A stretch of DNA of 64,000 nucleotides from Novosphingobium sp. KCTC 2891 (GCF_025938155.1 NZ_JAPCZG010000004.1:1-64000); one strand, 5' to 3'. Positions 1 through 9,204 are shown, counted from the stretch's first letter. Numbers and translations: made by a program. Notes: generated by a model not told the origin, from the sequence alone.

Positions 1-485
1 TACGTTAGGACATGCAAATAACGACTTGGTTACTGCAATCCGGAGCCTAAAGACCCCCGGACGCAGGCGCCGTCGCCCACATGTCCCTTCATCTAAAACC
101 AACAATGTCAAAGAACCACCACAACACCGTCACCGCAGCGACAAATCAAGGCGGACAACCATCATACCCCGCTCTCTCGACCGGGGTATCGGCGTCCGTC
201 TCTATGTGGCGACCAGTAGAACGTCGCGTTTCGCAGCGTCCCGTCCGGTGTCGCCGCATATATGGACCACTCGCCAAACCGTCAAACCCATTTTGCACTT
301 TTGTTGCGGTCATTAAGGAAAATGGCGGAATAACAACGTGTTACACTACACCCCCACCCCGCAAACACCCCCGAATCATCGCAAAACCCGATTCGCGCGG
401 CACTCCGGCGAGTCCCCCGCCGCCTCCATTCGGCTCACCTTGACCCGCGTTCACCGATGGCCTGTCCAACAGGCCTGGCGAGGCA
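1..485. other. Non-coding stretch left of ppsA
   Basis: I see no convincing gene here. The overlapping open frames read as low-complexity arginine/proline-rich sequence with no recognisable domain. The first ~360 bases look more A/T-rich than the rest of the window, as expected of intergenic DNA. A short dyad at 459-475 (arms GGCCTGT/ACAGGCC, 3-nt loop) lies 11 bases beyond the leftward ppsA stop and could act as a weak terminator, but has no T-run. The left neighbour is outside the window. Confidence 0.5.
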
Positions 486-2864
486 TCACATTGCGCTCTC
501 CGCGGCGGCGATGGTGCGGATCGTCCGCACGAAGCTGTCGGGATTGAGCGAAATCGAATCAATCCGCTCGGCCACGAGAAATTCGGCAAAGTCCGGGTAA
601 TTGCTCGGCGCCAGCCCGCAGATGCCGATCGGTATCCGTGCAGCGTGGGCCTTGGCGATGGCTTCTGCGATCATGTGCTTCACCGCCGGGTCCCGTTCAT
701 CGAACAGCTTGGCGAGCTGCTCGGAATCCCGGTCCACACCCAACACCAGCTGGGTCAGGTCGTTCGATCCGATCGAGAAGCCGTCGAAGCGTTCGGCAAA
801 TTCCTCCGCCAGGATCACGTTGGAGGGTATCTCGCACATCATGTAGATCTGCAGAGCCGCCTCTCCGCGCCGCAAGCCGTTCTCCGCCATGGCGGCAATC
901 ACCCGGTCCGCTTCGGCCGGCGTCCGGCAGAACGGCACCATGACGATGACATTGGCGAAGCCGATTTCCTCGCGGACCTTTCTGAGCGCGCGGCATTCCA
1001 GCGCAAAACCTTCCCGGTAGCGTTCGTCGTAATAGCGAGAGGCTCCCCGGAAACCGAGCATCGGGTTTTCTTCCGACGGCTCGAAGACCGCACCACCGAC
1101 CAGGTGGGCATATTCGTTGGTCTTGAAGTCGCTGAGCCGGACAATCGCCGGATGGGGGTAATACGGTGCCGCGAGCTTGGCGATGCCGCGCGCCAGCGTG
1201 TCGACGAAGTAGTCCGCTGGCGAGGCGTGGCCTTTCGTCAATTCGCCGATCCGGCGCTGGTCCTCCCTGCCGATCCGCTCGGGATGCAGCAACGCCATCG
1301 GGTGGGCCTTGATCAGGTTGTTGATGATGAATTCCATGCGGGCGAGGCCCACGCCCTTTGCCGGCAGTCGCCACCACTGGAATGCGGCGGAAGGCTCCGC
1401 GATATTCACCATCACCCTGGTCCGGGTGTCCGGCAGGGCGCCAACGTCGATGTCCTCGCATTCGAAGTCGATCAGCCCATCATAGACCACGCCGTTCTCG
1501 CCGCTGGCGCAGGACAGGGTGATCGCCTGCCCTTCGTTCAGCAGAGATGTCGCCTTTTTCGTGCCGATCACAGCCGGAACGCCCAGTTCGCGGCTGACGA
1601 TGGCGGCATGGCTGGTGTTCCCGCCGTGATCGGTGATGATGCCGGCCGCCCGCTTCATCATCGGCACCCAGTCCGGATCGGTGTTTGCCGTGACCAGTAT
1701 CGCTCCATCGGGAAATCTGGCGATGTCGGCCACATCCCGGATCACGCAGGCCTTGCCCGCCGCGATCGCGCTGCCCACCGCCGCCCCCGTCAGGATGGGC
1801 GTGGACCTGGTTTTCATGCTGTAGCGCAGGAACGAGGACCGGCTCAGCCCGGACTGCACGGTTTCGGGCCGCGCCTGCACCAGATAGAGCAGCCCTGTCT
1901 CGCCGTCCTTCGCCCATTCCAGGTCCATCGGGCGGCCGTAATGCTTTTCCACCGCCGCAGCCCACCGGCCCAATTCGATGATCTCGTCATCATTCAGGAC
2001 GAATGCGCCGCGCGCTGCCGGGGTGGTCCTGACGATCCGCGTACGCTTGGCCCCGCTTCTGGCATAGAGCATCTTGATGGCCTTCGCGCCGCAGGTCTTC
2101 TCGATGATCGGGCGCGCGCCGGGCTGTTCGAGCAGGGGCTTGAACACGACATATTTGTCCGGATCGACCGAGCCTTGCACCACAGGTTCGCCCAGCCCCC
2201 AGGCGGCGCTGATCGTGGCGACATGCGGAAAGCCGGATTCCGTGTCGATGGTGAAGATCACGCCAGATCCGGCCAGGTCGGCGCGCACCATCTGCTGGAC
2301 GCCGATCGACAATGCGACCGCGAAATGGTCGAAGCCCTTGGCCTCGCGGTAGCTGATCGCACGGTCGGTATAGAGCGAGGCGAAGCAGCGCAGACAGGCA
2401 TCGAGCAATGCCCGGTGCCCGCGGATGTTGAGAAAGGTCTCCTGCTGGCCGGCAAAGCTTGCATCGGGCAAATCTTCCGCCGTGGCGCTGCTGCGCACGG
2501 CAACCGCCAGTTCCTTCACGCCCAGGCGGGCTGCCAGATCATCATAGGCCGCGCGAATTTCACCGGTGAGCGCATCGGGAAAGCGGCTGCCGAGAATCAG
2601 CGCGCGGATGTGGCTGCCCGTTTCCGACAGGCTCGCCTCTGCGGCATGATAGCGCCGGATCTGCTCGCGCATGGCTGGCTCGATACCGCTCTCGGCCAGG
2701 AAAACGCGAAAGGCTTCGGCGGTTGTCGCAAAGCCGGTCGGAACGCGTACGCCGCTCCTGCCCAATTCGCGCACCATTTCCCCGAGCGACGCATTCTTGC
2801 CGCCCACGAGGGGAACGTCGGCAATGCCGATGTCCTCGAACCATAGAACGAAGCGATGCGCCAT
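486..2864 (-). CDS. ppsA: Phosphoenolpyruvate synthase
   Basis: PEP synthase converts pyruvate and ATP to phosphoenolpyruvate, AMP and phosphate, feeding gluconeogenesis in the cytoplasm. The 792-residue product has the family architecture: an N-terminal ATP-binding domain (GGKNASLGEM near residue 22, RSSATAEDLPDASFAGQQET near 126), a central swivelling phosphohistidine domain with GGNTSHAA (catalytic His about residue 419), and a C-terminal TIM-barrel PEP/pyruvate-binding domain. Length is normal for the family. I chose the ATG at 2864 because AGAAGGAAA sits just upstream; the frame stays open to an ATG at 2900 that has no ribosome site and falls inside a palindrome. The next genes on the right (host-attachment-like, kinase-like, PRPP synthetase-like) suggest an energy-limitation gene set, which is an inference. 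Confidence 0.95.
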   Translation of the reverse strand: MAHRFVLWFEDIGIADVPLVGGKNASLGEMVRELGRSGVRVPTGFATTAEAFRVFLAESGIEPAMREQIRRYHAAEASLSETGSHIRALILGSRFPDALTGEIRAAYDDLAARLGVKELAVAVRSSATAEDLPDASFAGQQETFLNIRGHRALLDACLRCFASLYTDRAISYREAKGFDHFAVALSIGVQQMVRADLAGSGVIFTIDTESGFPHVATISAAWGLGEPVVQGSVDPDKYVVFKPLLEQPGARPIIEKTCGAKAIKMLYARSGAKRTRIVRTTPAARGAFVLNDDEIIELGRWAAAVEKHYGRPMDLEWAKDGETGLLYLVQARPETVQSGLSRSSFLRYSMKTRSTPILTGAAVGSAIAAGKACVIRDVADIARFPDGAILVTANTDPDWVPMMKRAAGIITDHGGNTSHAAIVSRELGVPAVIGTKKATSLLNEGQAITLSCASGENGVVYDGLIDFECEDIDVGALPDTRTRVMVNIAEPSAAFQWWRLPAKGVGLARMEFIINNLIKAHPMALLHPERIGREDQRRIGELTKGHASPADYFVDTLARGIAKLAAPYYPHPAIVRLSDFKTNEYAHLVGGAVFEPSEENPMLGFRGASRYYDERYREGFALECRALRKVREEIGFANVIVMVPFCRTPAEADRVIAAMAENGLRRGEAALQIYMMCEIPSNVILAEEFAERFDGFSIGSNDLTQLVLGVDRDSEQLAKLFDERDPAVKHMIAEAIAKAHAARIPIGICGLAPSNYPDFAEFLVAERIDSISLNPDSFVRTIRTIAAAESAM

Positions 2865-3218
2865 GACCGGGTTTCCTTCTGATGGGCCATGCGATCGCAT
2901 AGGGCCGGTGGACCGCCGTCAATTCCAGCGCTCCCGATCCTGCACGGCATGAGCCCATGAGGCCTCTCGATCGAGATAACGCGCCGCAATTCCGGAAATG
3001 ACAAGCAGGACTTGTCTTGGCCGATGCCGTCCGCGGGGCCGCCGGATCAGGCTGTCCCGTGGATGATCGCGGCTTGGTCCCGCCCCTCCCCTCGGCACCT
3101 TCGCCGTCACGGCTTTCCTCATCGTCCGGCGTTCGGACTGGCCGACTGCCAGATGAATTGCTTGCCCTGCAAAAGAGGCAGATAGTCCTTCATCGGAGTC
3201 ATTCGGGAAGGAACTGGT
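2865..3218. other. Divergent intergenic region ppsA / host-attachment gene
   Basis: This 354-base gap separates divergent genes and should hold both promoters. Visible structure is the palindrome at 2889-2900 and an inverted repeat at 3000-3016 (GACAAG-CAGGA-CTTGTC). I did not find an FNR/FixK-type TTGAT-N4-ATCAA box or a convincing -35/-10 pair. Frames crossing it look like shadows. Confidence 0.4.
2889..2900. promoter_or_regulatory. 12-bp perfect palindrome upstream of ppsA
   Basis: ATGCGATCGCAT is a perfect palindrome 25 bases upstream of the chosen ppsA start, flanked by further complementary GGCC/GGGCC blocks. It could be an operator or chance in GC-rich DNA. No regulator is assigned. 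Confidence 0.25.
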
Positions 3219-3659
3219 ATGCAGATCGCAAACGGTACTCTGGTAATGGTCGTCGACGGCGCAAAGCTTCTGCTTTTCAAGAACGACGGCAACGCCAAAC
3301 TCCCTGCCCTTTCGACATTGGCGCATGAGAAGATAGACAATCCCGCCACCCGCGATCAGGGCTCGGACACGCCCGGCCGGTCATTCTCCAGCGTGGGCAA
3401 CGGGCGCAGCAGCCTGGGCGAGACGGATTGGCACCAGCAGAACGAGGATCGTTTCGCCGCACATGCCGCAGACACCCTGGATCGCGCCGCGACCGGCGGC
3501 GACGGCATCATCGTCATCGCGCCGCCCCGGACGCTGGGCGAACTGCGCAAGCGATATGGCGCCAAAACCACCAAGCAGCTTCTGGCCGAAATTCCCAAGG
3601 ATCTCGCCGGCCATGTGACCGACGACATCGTCAAGGCGATCACCGCTTACGAGCCATGA
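3219..3659 (+). CDS. Host attachment-type protein (baeRF-like)
   Basis: This 146-residue protein matches the small family annotated as proteins required for attachment to host cells. That name comes from plant-associated bacteria; a biochemical role is not settled, and the fold is related to release-factor-like (baeRF) domains. Family hallmarks are the N-terminal strand TLVMVVDGAKLLLFKN, the variable middle with HEKIDNPA, the DRFAAHAADTLDRA helix, the IIVIAPPRTLGELRKRY segment and the C-terminal KDLAGHVTDDIVKAI. The ATG follows GGGAAGGAAC, a good ribosome site. It is divergent from ppsA. In proteobacteria such genes often lie among stress and anaerobiosis genes, which fits the neighbours here. 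Confidence 0.8.
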   Translation: MQIANGTLVMVVDGAKLLLFKNDGNAKLPALSTLAHEKIDNPATRDQGSDTPGRSFSSVGNGRSSLGETDWHQQNEDRFAAHAADTLDRAATGGDGIIVIAPPRTLGELRKRYGAKTTKQLLAEIPKDLAGHVTDDIVKAITAYEP

Positions 3660-3670
3660 CGGCACCGCCA

Positions 3671-3714
3671 CGCGGCCGGCGCCAAAGACGTCGACGGTGA
3701 ACAAGCCGGCCGCG
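3671..3714. terminator. Long-armed hairpin after host-attachment gene
   Basis: Perfect 10-bp arms CGCGGCCGGC (3671-3680) and GCCGGCCGCG (3705-3714) enclose a 24-base loop just after the stop at 3659, between convergent genes. There is no T-run, and the large loop makes terminator function uncertain. Confidence 0.3.
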
Positions 3715-3857
3715 GGGGAAGCGCTGTTTGGTGCCTTGATGCGCGCTGGGCCTTCTGCCCGGCGAACGCATTCCTGCGGGTGCCGGGACGATGCGGCGGG
3801 CGGCGGGCGGTGGGCGGTGAGGCTGCGTAGCGAACCCCGACTAGCCGATCAGGGGCA

Positions 3858-4508
3858 TCAAGCCACTTGCCGCCTCGTGCGGCGGCCGCTGAAATGCAGG
3901 AAGACCACGCTGCTGACCAGGGCGGCGAAGAAGCACCAGACAGAAGCAAACCACATCGCGTAGATGAGGTAGGACGCAACCATCGAGGCGGCGATCAATA
4001 CCCCCAGCATCCTTGCCGTCTTGAGGCTTGATAGCAGCGGCGAAAGGCACGTGGCCGCAGCATAGAACGCGAAGGCGATGTTCTCATGGGGATGGGGCAG
4101 GTGATATCGTATGTGAAGCCCCTCGATCGTCGCGGAGACAGGTTCGGACAGAAGGATCACCAGGAAGAACATGCTGGTCGCCGCGCCCGCGGCCATGCCC
4201 CAGGCGATGCGCCTGCGATGCCGTGCAGACGGCTCGATCAGCCAGATCGCCAGAGGCACGAAGAAGGGCCACAAGACGTGGGAGAACAGCAGGTAGGTCA
4301 TGGCCAGCCTGTCGCTCGTCGGGGGCTGGCCAGGCAACCCCAGCCACAGGCACCCTTCGACAAGTTGCTGCACGCCGAAGATGCCGGGGATCGCCGCCAA
4401 AGGAACTTCCTGCGGCTCGCGCGTGCGGAGCATGGTGACGGCCCCGATCGCAATCAGCGCAATCCCGGACGTGAAACTTGCTGTCGCCGAAAAGCAGATG
4501 ACCCTCAC
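3858..4508 (-). CDS. DUF6629-type multi-pass membrane protein
   Basis: The product is an integral membrane protein with about six or seven hydrophobic segments. It starts with the hallmark CFSATASFTSGIALIAIGA and continues with IPGIFGVQQLVEGCLWLGL, resembling the DUF6629 family, whose function is unknown. The likely start is a GTG at 4508, giving MRVICFSATASF, because family members begin a few residues before CFSATASF. The frame stays open upstream to an ATG at 4589, and no strong ribosome site decides between them. It is convergent with the host-attachment gene and divergent from the kinase-like gene at 4737. Function cannot be stated. Confidence 0.7.
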   Translation of the reverse strand: MRVICFSATASFTSGIALIAIGAVTMLRTREPQEVPLAAIPGIFGVQQLVEGCLWLGLPGQPPTSDRLAMTYLLFSHVLWPFFVPLAIWLIEPSARHRRRIAWGMAAGAATSMFFLVILLSEPVSATIEGLHIRYHLPHPHENIAFAFYAAATCLSPLLSSLKTARMLGVLIAASMVASYLIYAMWFASVWCFFAALVSSVVFLHFSGRRTRRQVA

Positions 4509-4736
4509 TCCAGAGGGAGGCGTCCCCACCGGATATACGGTCGGGCAAACCCCCGGCACTCGGGAACGAACGCCTCCGCAGCCAAGCACCTTCTTTCAGA
4601 GTTCGGCCGACGGCGCAAACTATGGCGCCCGGCATCCCGGTGGGCCGGCGCTCGCCAGCGCCTGGCCGCTTGACGCCCATGAATACTGAGCAGACGCTTG
4701 CCCGCGTGAGGTCCTACCAGCGCAAGGTTACGCGAG

Positions 4737-5765
4737 ATGACGCCCAGCACACCGATCAGCGCGGACCATCTTGCCGGCATCGAGCCGGTGGTCGATTTTC
4801 TGTCCGACCCTGCGGCCTATCCCGAGCGGCCCGGCTTCGTCCGGGTAACCGAAACCCATATGTCGTTTGTCTTCATCGCCGGGGACTGGGTCTACAAGAT
4901 CAAGAAGCCGGTCCGGCTGGGGATGATCGACTTCACCACGCTGGCCGCGCGGCGCCGGAATTGCGAAAGGGAACTCACGCTCAACCGGCGCCTTGCCCCC
5001 GGCGTCTACCGCGAAGTCATGCCGATCGTGCGCCGGCCTGATGGCGACCTTGCCTTGGCGGGCGAAGGCGAGGTGATCGAATGGGCCGTGGTCATGCGCC
5101 GATTGGACGACGACCGGCTGCTGGATCACATGCTGGCACAGGGCACCGTGCATCCTGCCGACATTGCCCGGCTGGGCAAGGTGCTGGCGGATTTCTACGC
5201 GGGCGCACCGCGGATCAACATGGCGCCCGAACAGCTGATCGCAAAGTGGCGCGGCGGCGTCGACATGGTGGAAAGGTCACTGACCGATCCCGCCTTCGGG
5301 CTTCCATCCACGTCCGTATCGCCGCCGATCCAGTCCCTGCGCGATGTCCTGGACCATGATCCCGGCCTGTTGACGGAGCGTGCGGCGCGGGGCCGCATCG
5401 TCGAAGGACACGGAGACCTCAGGCCCGAACACGTCTTTCTCGGCTCGCAGACATTGCTGATCGACTGCCTCGAATTCGATGAGCAATTGCGCTGGCTGGA
5501 CCCGTTCGACGAAGCGTCCCTGCTTGGCATGGAATGCGGGCGGCTGGGGGCGGACTGGATCGGCCCTCAACTCGTCGAGTGTCTCTCCCAGCGCCTGCAA
5601 GACCAACCCCCGCCCCGGCTCCTGCGCTTCTATCGCTGCTACCGTGCATCCCTGCGCGCCAGCCTTTCGATCGAGCATCTGCGCGATCCCCGCCCCCGCA
5701 CGCCCGAAAAATGGCCGCGGCAGGCCCGCGAATATCTGGCAATCGCGCTGGCTGCGATGCCGTGA
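4737..5765 (+). CDS. COG2187-type phosphotransferase (aminoglycoside kinase-like fold)
   Basis: This 342-residue cytoplasmic protein resembles the COG2187 group, which has the APH/choline-kinase fold and no known substrate. Visible elements are an N-terminal nucleotide-binding lobe with VYKIKKPVRLG (candidate ATP-contacting lysine), the Brenner-type catalytic loop EGHGDLRPEHVFL near residue 223, and the metal-binding segment LIDCLEFDEQLRWLDP. Many COG2187 proteins carry an additional C-terminal P-loop domain; this one ends after the kinase domain. It converges on the PRPP synthetase-like gene with only six bases between stops. Resistance function should not be assumed from the fold. Confidence 0.75.
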   Translation: MTPSTPISADHLAGIEPVVDFLSDPAAYPERPGFVRVTETHMSFVFIAGDWVYKIKKPVRLGMIDFTTLAARRRNCERELTLNRRLAPGVYREVMPIVRRPDGDLALAGEGEVIEWAVVMRRLDDDRLLDHMLAQGTVHPADIARLGKVLADFYAGAPRINMAPEQLIAKWRGGVDMVERSLTDPAFGLPSTSVSPPIQSLRDVLDHDPGLLTERAARGRIVEGHGDLRPEHVFLGSQTLLIDCLEFDEQLRWLDPFDEASLLGMECGRLGADWIGPQLVECLSQRLQDQPPPRLLRFYRCYRASLRASLSIEHLRDPRPRTPEKWPRQAREYLAIALAAMP

Positions 5766-5771
5766 CGTGCC

Positions 5772-6746
5772 TCAATCGTAAACGATGAGATCGCTGACCG
5801 CATCGCCGCGGTCGATGCACGAGATGATGTCGCCCAGCAGGCCGCTGGCGCTGACGATCGCGATCATGGCCCGCGCGTGTGCAGGCAGGTCGGCGGCCAG
5901 CGGGATGCTGTCCGTCACCAGCAAGCGGTCCGGGCCATCGGGACCGAACAGCGGGCTGTCGGCTGGAAACATGCCATGGGCCGCTGCCGCGATCACACGG
6001 CTGGCACCGGCCTCGCGACTGGCCTTGGCGGCGCGCACGATCGTCGTGCCGCTGGCGATCAGGTCATCGAAGATGATGGCCGTCCGGCCCCGCAGGTCGC
6101 CGGCGAACAGGTTTCCCGAAACCACCCCCATGCTGCGATGCTTGTCCATGATCGCCTTGCCGACCGGGCGGTTCAGCCTCTTCTCCAGTTCGTGGCGCAG
6201 CAGTTCCGCGCGCTTGTTGGCTCCCGCATCGGGGGAAACGACGGCGACCTCGGCCCCCGTCAGCTCTCCCGCCAGAAAATCGGCGAACAATCCGGCGCTT
6301 GGGACATGCTCCGGGCGGCACAGCCGGAATGCATTCTCGAAGGCGCTGACATTGTGGACCTCCAGCGTCACCATCCGGTCCGTGCCCACCGCCTCGAACA
6401 GGGTTGCCACATAGCGGGAGTTGACGGGATCCCGCGGCTTGGTGCGCCGGTCCTTGCGGCTATAGGCAAGGTACGGAACGATCGCCGTCACGCGCCCCGC
6501 GCCTGCATCCTTCAGCGAATTGAAGAAAAAGAGCAGCCGGACAAGCTTGTCGTTTGCCGAATTGCCCGGTTCGGCGTGCAAGCTGTGAAGGACATAGACG
6601 TCGCGCCCGCCCACCTCGTCCAGCGTGCGCACCTTGTGCTCGCCGCCATCGAACTCCCGCTCTTCGATGCGGCCCAGCGCGCATCCAAGATGGCCCGCAA
6701 CGGCTTCGCCCAGCGCGCGACTTGCTTCGAGTGTGAAGAGCAACAT
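5772..6746 (-). CDS. Ribose-phosphate pyrophosphokinase-like protein
   Basis: PRPP synthetases make 5-phosphoribosyl 1-diphosphate from ribose 5-phosphate and ATP. This 324-residue protein has the two-domain family layout: EFDGGEHKVR in the N-terminal domain, a YSRKDRRTKPRDPVNSRYVA nucleotide/flexible-loop region, VTLEVHN, the PP-loop region VVSPDAGANKRAELL, and the PRPP-binding loop IIFDDLIASGTT. The motifs differ from the housekeeping enzyme (which typically has VDDMIDTAGT), so this is probably a divergent paralogue paired with stress metabolism rather than the main prs gene. The ATG at 6746 is favoured because AAAAGG precedes it by nine bases; alternatives lie at 6764 and 6860. Confidence 0.8.
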   Translation of the reverse strand: MLLFTLEASRALGEAVAGHLGCALGRIEEREFDGGEHKVRTLDEVGGRDVYVLHSLHAEPGNSANDKLVRLLFFFNSLKDAGAGRVTAIVPYLAYSRKDRRTKPRDPVNSRYVATLFEAVGTDRMVTLEVHNVSAFENAFRLCRPEHVPSAGLFADFLAGELTGAEVAVVSPDAGANKRAELLRHELEKRLNRPVGKAIMDKHRSMGVVSGNLFAGDLRGRTAIIFDDLIASGTTIVRAAKASREAGASRVIAAAAHGMFPADSPLFGPDGPDRLLVTDSIPLAADLPAHARAMIAIVSASGLLGDIISCIDRGDAVSDLIVYD

Positions 6747-6995
6747 GTCCTGACGCCTTTTCATCGATCGTCCCGCACGCATACCAACCCCGGCCCGGCG
6801 AAGCCATGACGCGGCGGACGATCGGGCAATGAGGAGAGTGCATGAGCGCCGGATCGACAAACCCGCGAGCGATTTCCCGACCAGCGCGACCTGATCGTCG
6901 CGGCCTTCGTTTCAGCCTTTGGCCCTCAGCCAATGGCCACGCCCCCCGATCCGCGACAGCGCGTTCAGGAAAATGCAGCCAAGTCTTGAAGAAGG

Positions 6996-7071
6996 TGGTG
7001 CCGCTTAGGTGATTCGAACACCTGACCCCATCATTACGAATGATGTGCTCTACCGACTGAGCTAAAGCGGC
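6996..7071 (-). tRNA. tRNA-Thr (anticodon CGT)
   Basis: The reverse strand folds as a full cloverleaf. The acceptor stem is GCCGCTT/AAGCGGC, the D-arm begins AGCTCAGTCGGTAGAGC, the anticodon stem CATCA/TGATG carries loop TTCGTAA (anticodon CGT, threonine), and the T-arm contains GGTGTTCGAATCACC. Discriminator A and an encoded CCA follow. It sits alone between the PRPP synthetase-like gene and the chemoreceptor. Confidence 0.95.
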
Positions 7072-7266
7072 GCGCCTTGAAGGCAGGGGCGCGCTTTAGC
7101 CACGGTGGCCGGTGGAGGCAACCCTTTTTCCCGGTCTGCGGCGGATCATCGGCGCGAGGGTCCGTCCGCGCTCCAGCCTGCGGGCATTACCTAGCCTCGC
7201 ATCAACGCGAAACTCGCCATGATCACGCTAATGCGAGCGTGTCGCAGAACGCGGGAGCCGCAGTCG

Positions 7267-9171
7267 ATGAAAAACCTCAAGATTGGCCACAAGTTCACGG
7301 TTATCGCGCTGCTCGTCGCGGGCCTGCTTGCGGTGCTCGCGCTGTCCGCGCTCTGGCAGATCAGGTCGATCGGCGCGCAGGCGCGGATGATGAGCGGCGA
7401 TACCGTGCCGATGGTGCTCCACGGCACCAGGATCGATTCCGCCAGCGCCGGCTATGCCGCCGCGGCGCAGGCCTACGTCCTTTCCACGGACGCCGTCGAA
7501 AAGGCCCGCCTGCGCGACGCGCTGGCGGCGCATCGGGCGCGGATCGATGCCAGCCTCAAGGATCTCGATGCCATCGGCCTGCTCGGCGACGAGCCGCGCC
7601 TGATCGGCGGCTTCCGCGACAAGTGGCAGCGCTTCCTTGCCATCTCCGCCGAGGCGCGCAGCCGCGCGGACCGGGGCGACGGGACCGCCGCCTTCCACGT
7701 GCTCGCCAGCAACCGCGCGCTGGTCGAGGCGATGAGCCGCGATATCGAGGCCTTCAGCACCTATCAGGGCACGCAGGCGGAAATCGCGCAGCGCGAGACC
7801 GACCGGATCGAGGGGACGGCGCTGACGTTCACCGCGCTGTTCGCCCTGTTCGCGCTGGCGGGGCTGGCGGCCGGCATGCGCACGCTGACCCAGCTGGTCG
7901 CGCGGCCGCTGTCGCGGGTCACGCAGGCGATCGGCGCGATTGCCGCCGGCCGATTGGAGACCGACATCCCGGTGGAACCGCGCGAGGACGAGATCGGCGA
8001 CCTGGCGCTGGCCACCGCCACCCTGCGCGACCAGCTCAAGGCGGCCGAGATCGAGAAGCAGGCGCAGCTCGCCCTCGTGGTATCGAGCATCGGCGCCGCG
8101 CTGGGCCGCCTGTCGCAAGGCGATCTCACCGCGCGCATCGCCGGCGATCTGGCCGGCCCGTTCGCCGGAATCGCCGCCGATTTCAACGCCGCCGTGGCCA
8201 ACCTCCAGTCGGCGGTCGAAGCAGTGGCGGGCAGCGCCGACGGCATTCACACCGGCTCGTCCGAAATCCGCGCCGCCTCCGACGATCTCGCCAGCCGCAC
8301 GCAGCAGCAGGCCGCCGCGCTGGAAAAGACCAGCACCGCCATGGGCGAGGTAACCGGCATGGTCCAGCACACCGCGCATTCCGCCGGCGAAGTCACCCGT
8401 TCCATCGCCGAGGCCCACGCCGAAGCGGCCAAGGGCGGCGAAGTGGTGGGCCGCGCCATCGCGGCGATGGACGCCATCGAACGATCCTCGCAGGAAGTCG
8501 GGCAGATCGTCGCCGTCATCGACGGCATCGCGTTCCAGACCAACCTGCTCGCGCTCAATGCGGGGGTAGAAGCGGCGCGTGCCGGAGACGCGGGCAAGGG
8601 GTTCGCGGTCGTTGCCACCGAAGTGCGCGCGCTGGCCCAGCGTTCGGCCGATGCCGCGCGCGACATCAAGACGCTGATCACCGCCAGCTCGCAGCAAGTG
8701 GTCCAAGGCGTGGGCCTGGTCACCGAAACCGGCAGCGTGCTCGACGGCATTGTCGGCCGGGTCGGCGCGATCAGCACGCTGGTCGGCGAAATCGCCGCAT
8801 CGGCCGAGGTTCAGGCCGGGCGGCTCACCGAAGTCAACGGAGCGGTGGGTGAAATGGACCGGATGACCCAGCAGAACGCCGCCATGGTGGAGCAGAGCAC
8901 CGCCGCGGCGCGCGGACTGGCCGGAGAGGCGGACGAGCTCGCCGCGCTGGTTCGGCGCTTCCACGTGGGCGCCCAGCCGGCAGGCCGCGGCGCGGCTGCC
9001 CATCCGGCCGTGCGTCCGGTCGCCCCCCCGGTGGTCGCGCCGCTCCGCGTGGTGACGCCTGCCCCGCCCAGCACCCCTGCGCCGCGCAGCAACCCTGCCC
9101 CGCGCAGCAACCCTGTCCCGCGCAGCAACCTAGCCCCGCGCGCAGACGCCGAGGACTGGAGCGAGTTCTGA
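7267..9171 (+). CDS. Methyl-accepting chemotaxis protein
   Basis: This is a membrane chemoreceptor that feeds CheA/CheW signalling. From the ATG at 7267 (GGGAG upstream) it has 634 residues: TM1 at about 10-30, a helical sensor region of about 150 residues, TM2 near 185-208 (FTALFALFALAGLAAGM), a HAMP region, and the cytoplasmic coiled-coil hairpin whose tip reads IAFQTNLLALNAGVEAARAG. The end is unusual: an alanine/proline-rich linker with tandem PAPRSN units, then a C-terminal DWSEF. That tail resembles the xWxxF pentapeptide which tethers CheR/CheB (NWETF in E. coli Tar/Tsr). No che genes lie nearby. The ligand is unknown. The frame also opens upstream at 7219. Confidence 0.92.
   Translation: MKNLKIGHKFTVIALLVAGLLAVLALSALWQIRSIGAQARMMSGDTVPMVLHGTRIDSASAGYAAAAQAYVLSTDAVEKARLRDALAAHRARIDASLKDLDAIGLLGDEPRLIGGFRDKWQRFLAISAEARSRADRGDGTAAFHVLASNRALVEAMSRDIEAFSTYQGTQAEIAQRETDRIEGTALTFTALFALFALAGLAAGMRTLTQLVARPLSRVTQAIGAIAAGRLETDIPVEPREDEIGDLALATATLRDQLKAAEIEKQAQLALVVSSIGAALGRLSQGDLTARIAGDLAGPFAGIAADFNAAVANLQSAVEAVAGSADGIHTGSSEIRAASDDLASRTQQQAAALEKTSTAMGEVTGMVQHTAHSAGEVTRSIAEAHAEAAKGGEVVGRAIAAMDAIERSSQEVGQIVAVIDGIAFQTNLLALNAGVEAARAGDAGKGFAVVATEVRALAQRSADAARDIKTLITASSQQVVQGVGLVTETGSVLDGIVGRVGAISTLVGEIAASAEVQAGRLTEVNGAVGEMDRMTQQNAAMVEQSTAAARGLAGEADELAALVRRFHVGAQPAGRGAAAHPAVRPVAPPVVAPLRVVTPAPPSTPAPRSNPAPRSNPVPRSNLAPRADAEDWSEF
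9079..9140 (+). repeat. Tandem 18-bp repeats in chemoreceptor tail linker
   Basis: About three copies of an 18-bp unit close to CCCGCGCAGCAACCCTGC encode PAPRSN-type hexapeptides, in frame, immediately before the DWSEF C-terminus. The copies differ at a few bases, so copy number may vary between strains. Confidence 0.7.
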
Positions 9172-9204
9172 CCCGCCCCGGCCTCGCCCCGGCCCTGCGC
9201 GGAC

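Noticed and set aside
645..2846. 733-residue open frame antisense to ppsA
   Set aside because: A mirror frame of a GC-rich gene: Arg/Gly/His-rich, no domain, and fully covered by an unambiguous PEP synthase gene.
4737..5765. Aminoglycoside resistance gene
   Set aside because: Although the fold is APH-like, the sequence fits the COG2187 group of unknown substrate and the context is metabolic.
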